Assembly (NCBI GenBank): GCA_016710325.1
Contig: JADJXK010000002.1
Span: 1 to 64,000 of the forward strand
Direction of reading: 5' to 3'
Length of the DNA: 64,000 nt
Origin: Candidatus Leptofilum proximum
GTDB lineage: Bacteria; Chloroflexota; Anaerolineae; Promineifilales; Promineifilaceae
The translations under genes and the position numbers were made by a program. This document shows, piece after piece, positions 62,123 through 64,000 of the stretch (positions are counted from its first letter, which is position 1; each line of letters opens with the position of its first letter). The notes under the pieces are model-generated. The model did no database searches. It was not told the DNA's origin and worked only from the letters and a program-made list of their open reading frames with translations.

Positions 62123-62836
62123 TCATTCTGGTAGGAAGGTGAGCAGGCGCTCTTCGCTGGTCAGCAGCGGCCGTTCTTCATCGATCCACCGGAGCTGCAC
62201 CTGCCAGACGGCCGTTCCCACCGCCGGTTCTACTGCCTCAAAATCAACCATGATCTGGAACAAATCGCCAAAGTTTGGCCGGTTGAGCGCGCCCAAGACC
62301 TGGTTAGCGTCATTTTGGCGCAAGGTGAGCACAAACTGCTGCCGGGGCTGCAGCGGCGCCGTGTAGGCCCAGTAAAAAGCAAGACGGCCGTCTGGCGGCA
62401 GGCTGCTTTCATCGGGCGGGCCAAGCAGGGTGATGACGGCCGTTTCCAGCACGTCGGGACGCGGCGTGCTGGTGGGTGTGGGGCTGGGTAAGATTGTTGC
62501 CTGTAAGATGGGGGGCCGGGTGCCGGGGGGAAACGGAGTTCGGGTGGCGCGGGGCAGGGTGAGTGTGGGATGGGTGGCAACGGCCGTTTCCGCGTGGCGG
62601 GTGGTGGTCAGATTGTAAATGCTCAGGGTGACCAGCAAAATCAGCAGCGGCGCCACCGTGATCCAGAACTGCCTGGTTTTGATTCGCTTTTTGAGTTTTT
62701 GCAAGGACGACGACAATGGACCAAGACCCCCGCGGTAAAAACTTTTGCATTTTTGGTTGGCCACAGGCCTCAGGCCAGAGCTGGGCTCATTCACGCCACA
62801 GCGGCCAGTTTCACTATAACCAGGCGATTGTAACAT
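62123..62836 (-). CDS. Single-pass membrane protein with FN3/Ig-like ectodomain
   Basis: Up to 237 residues. A basic cytoplasmic part (LQKLKKRIKTRQ) is followed by one helix (~56-74; ITVAPLLILLVTLSIYN), a Thr/Pro linker and a beta domain (~135-237; LLGPPDESSLPPDGRLAFYW, ALNRPNFGDLFQIMVDFEAV, VWQVQLRWIDEERPLLTSEE). The beta domain parallels the FN3/Ig-like part of the first pseudokinase (start 'L.P.DE..' and 'WQ..L'), so it may be an extra subunit of the same sensing apparatus. The start is uncertain: the first ~45 residues are unlike a normal N-terminus, and a GTG further in is possible. It sits upstream of the second pseudokinase gene. Confidence 0.65.
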   Translation of the reverse strand: MLQSPGYSETGRCGVNEPSSGLRPVANQKCKSFYRGGLGPLSSSLQKLKKRIKTRQFWITVAPLLILLVTLSIYNLTTTRHAETAVATHPTLTLPRATRTPFPPGTRPPILQATILPSPTPTSTPRPDVLETAVITLLGPPDESSLPPDGRLAFYWAYTAPLQPRQQFVLTLRQNDANQVLGALNRPNFGDLFQIMVDFEAVEPAVGTAVWQVQLRWIDEERPLLTSEERLLTFLPE

Positions 62837-62874
62837 AGCTCAGGACGGGCAAACAGAAGAAGTGGCTAAATAAA

Positions 62875-62905
62875 CAAACGGCGCGATTTTTGGTCGCGCC
62901 GTTTG
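62875..62905 (-). terminator. Rho-independent terminator after the penicillin acylase gene
   Basis: Perfect 12-base stem CAAACGGCGCGA / TCGCGCCGTTTG, seven-base loop, T-rich on the minus strand (GTTTGTTTATTT). Confidence 0.85.
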
Positions 62906-63023
62906 CCTCAGAAAAGAAAGAGGAGCCCCGAGTAACTTGTTTGTGTCAAGCTACGGCCTGATTGTAGCATGAGGCCAGGGAGGTTCCGCTGTGAGGTTTG
63001 TCATCATTGGCGTGTGAGGATGA

Positions 63024-64000
63024 TCATAGCCGTTTGGTCAGGGTGAGCAGCTGATGGGTAGCGGCCGTTACGTCGTTTTCGTGCCACAAGATGGGGAAAT
63101 TTTCGCCTTGCAGCCATAATGGCGCCAGGTCGGCGTAGTGCGGACTACCCAGATGGCCCGACTGGCCCGGCGCCAAAATCGCTTCCGCTTTTTCGATGGC
63201 GCTCATGTCCACAATCAGCCGGGACGAGACGGAAACGCCGCAGCAGGCAAAGCTGCCGGGGCGCATACCCGTCTGTGCCACCGTGTTGCCATCACCCGCA
63301 ACCGGCATTGGCCCGACGTTAAAAATAGGCCCAAACGTGGTCACGCGTCCCAGGGCATGCTGAAACGCTGCCTGGTGCAGTTGTCCCCACTGCCACATGG
63401 CCGGATCTTCGCCAAGCGTTTGTTGAAGAACGGCCGTACTCTGCCCAAGGCAGTCAAAAATCAACTTGTTTCGCGTAGCAACACTGGCAAACCAGGTAAC
63501 GGGTGCTTCATCCAGAATGCGCAGCAGGTTAACCAGCCAATAGCCCTGAAATTCGTTGACCGGGTGCAGATTTTCGCTTAATCCCTGGCCCAGCAGCGGT
63601 GCAATCATGTCCGCCGGTATCCTTTGTTGAAGGAGCGCCGCAGTGAGCTGCTCCACCAGCACCTCAAACACGGCACCGCCCACGCTGTCGGTGGTGAGAC
63701 GGCCGTCCCACTGGCGCAGCAGGGTGAGGGCCAGCTCGCTTTCCGGCGGCAGATCGGCAGGGGTGGGCATTGCTTGCAGCAGCGCCACCATTTCAAGGCC
63801 GGGCAGGCTGAGCTGGTCTACCATGTAACGGCGGCAGTCGGCCTGGCTGTGGGTTGGCTGGCCGTGCAGCAGCTGGCGAATGCGCTCGGCACGGTAGCCA
63901 TTGCGCCACATCTGGCCCAGGTTATGGCTGGTGTTCTCCGGCGGCAGCAGGCGGTGGTTGGCGGAGATGATATACCCACTTTTGGGGTTCAGCGCGTGGG
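63024..64000 (-). CDS. Penicillin acylase family protein, 5' part outside window
   Basis: The C-terminal ~325 residues of an N-terminal-nucleophile (Ntn) amidohydrolase of the penicillin/acylhomoserine-lactone acylase family. The open frame continues to the window edge; the edge reads ALNPKSGYIISANHRLLPPE, matching the family's NPxxGYIxxANN stretch. The end has ASxRLIVD-like SSRLIVDMS, LAPGQSGHLGSPHYADLAPL and the terminal WLQGENFPILW typical of these beta chains. The catalytic N-terminal Ser lies outside. Substrate (beta-lactam side chain, AHL or other amide) unknown. Terminator at 62875-62905 follows. Confidence 0.9.
   Translation of the reverse strand, partial: HALNPKSGYIISANHRLLPPENTSHNLGQMWRNGYRAERIRQLLHGQPTHSQADCRRYMVDQLSLPGLEMVALLQAMPTPADLPPESELALTLLRQWDGRLTTDSVGGAVFEVLVEQLTAALLQQRIPADMIAPLLGQGLSENLHPVNEFQGYWLVNLLRILDEAPVTWFASVATRNKLIFDCLGQSTAVLQQTLGEDPAMWQWGQLHQAAFQHALGRVTTFGPIFNVGPMPVAGDGNTVAQTGMRPGSFACCGVSVSSRLIVDMSAIEKAEAILAPGQSGHLGSPHYADLAPLWLQGENFPILWHENDVTAATHQLLTLTKRL

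Overview
The window looks like a chromosomal stretch of an uncultured bacterium, most likely of the phylum Chloroflexota (Anaerolineae-like). This is inferred from moderately GC-rich coding, many secreted proteins with Thr/Pro-rich linkers and 'RRR' membrane tails, DUF4012 and DUF2723 surface genes, and eukaryote-like UGPase and kinase folds. No rRNA, tRNA, CRISPR array, phage or intact insertion sequence was seen. The palindrome ACGGCCGT is extraordinarily frequent throughout the window, in coding and non-coding DNA alike.

Region 1 (1-14.8 kb, minus strand) is one long operon for methyl-group catabolism. In transcription order it holds a GntR regulator with a palindromic operator, an MttB-family corrinoid methyltransferase, a dimethylglycine/sarcosine dehydrogenase-like flavoprotein, ETF beta and alpha, a PF13769 small protein, a RamA-like reductive activator of corrinoid proteins, the corrinoid protein, MetV, MetF, a pterin-dependent methyltransferase (AcsE/MtgA type) and formate-THF ligase, which runs off the left edge. 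Together they could strip methyl groups from a quaternary amine such as glycine betaine, pass them to THF and oxidise them to formate with ATP yield. fhs and metF carry five single-base indels, nearly all in homopolymers. Almost every gap between these genes holds an inverted repeat that touches or overlaps the stop codon of the upstream gene; the repeats belong to several unrelated families.

Region 2 (14.8-24.8 kb, minus strand) has an MFS transporter, a secreted SH3b protein and a tightly packed surface-glycan operon: GDP-mannose 3,5-epimerase-like enzyme, glycosyltransferase, DUF4012, DUF2723, flippase-like membrane protein and two small membrane proteins. Region 3 (24.8-35 kb) holds radA, a PCuAC copper chaperone, a secreted GH99-like/LysM protein, the rpsF-ssb-rpsR operon followed by a SurA-like isomerase, a TrmH-type methyltransferase and an SGNH protein. 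Region 4 (35-53.8 kb) is mainly housekeeping: sucCD, rsmD-like, purine nucleoside phosphorylase, a Xer-type recombinase, a nicotinate phosphoribosyltransferase, UGPase, trmFO, a histidine kinase, a MuiA-like protein, hflX, an M20 peptidase and an acyl-CoA dehydrogenase.

Region 5 (53.9-62.9 kb, minus strand) is the most unusual protein-coding part. It has two modules, each made of a membrane-spanning Ser/Thr kinase-like protein that has lost key catalytic residues plus a secreted multidomain protein; both secreted proteins end in the same PPC-like domain. A further membrane protein carries an ectodomain resembling that of one pseudokinase. The window ends inside a penicillin-acylase-family gene.
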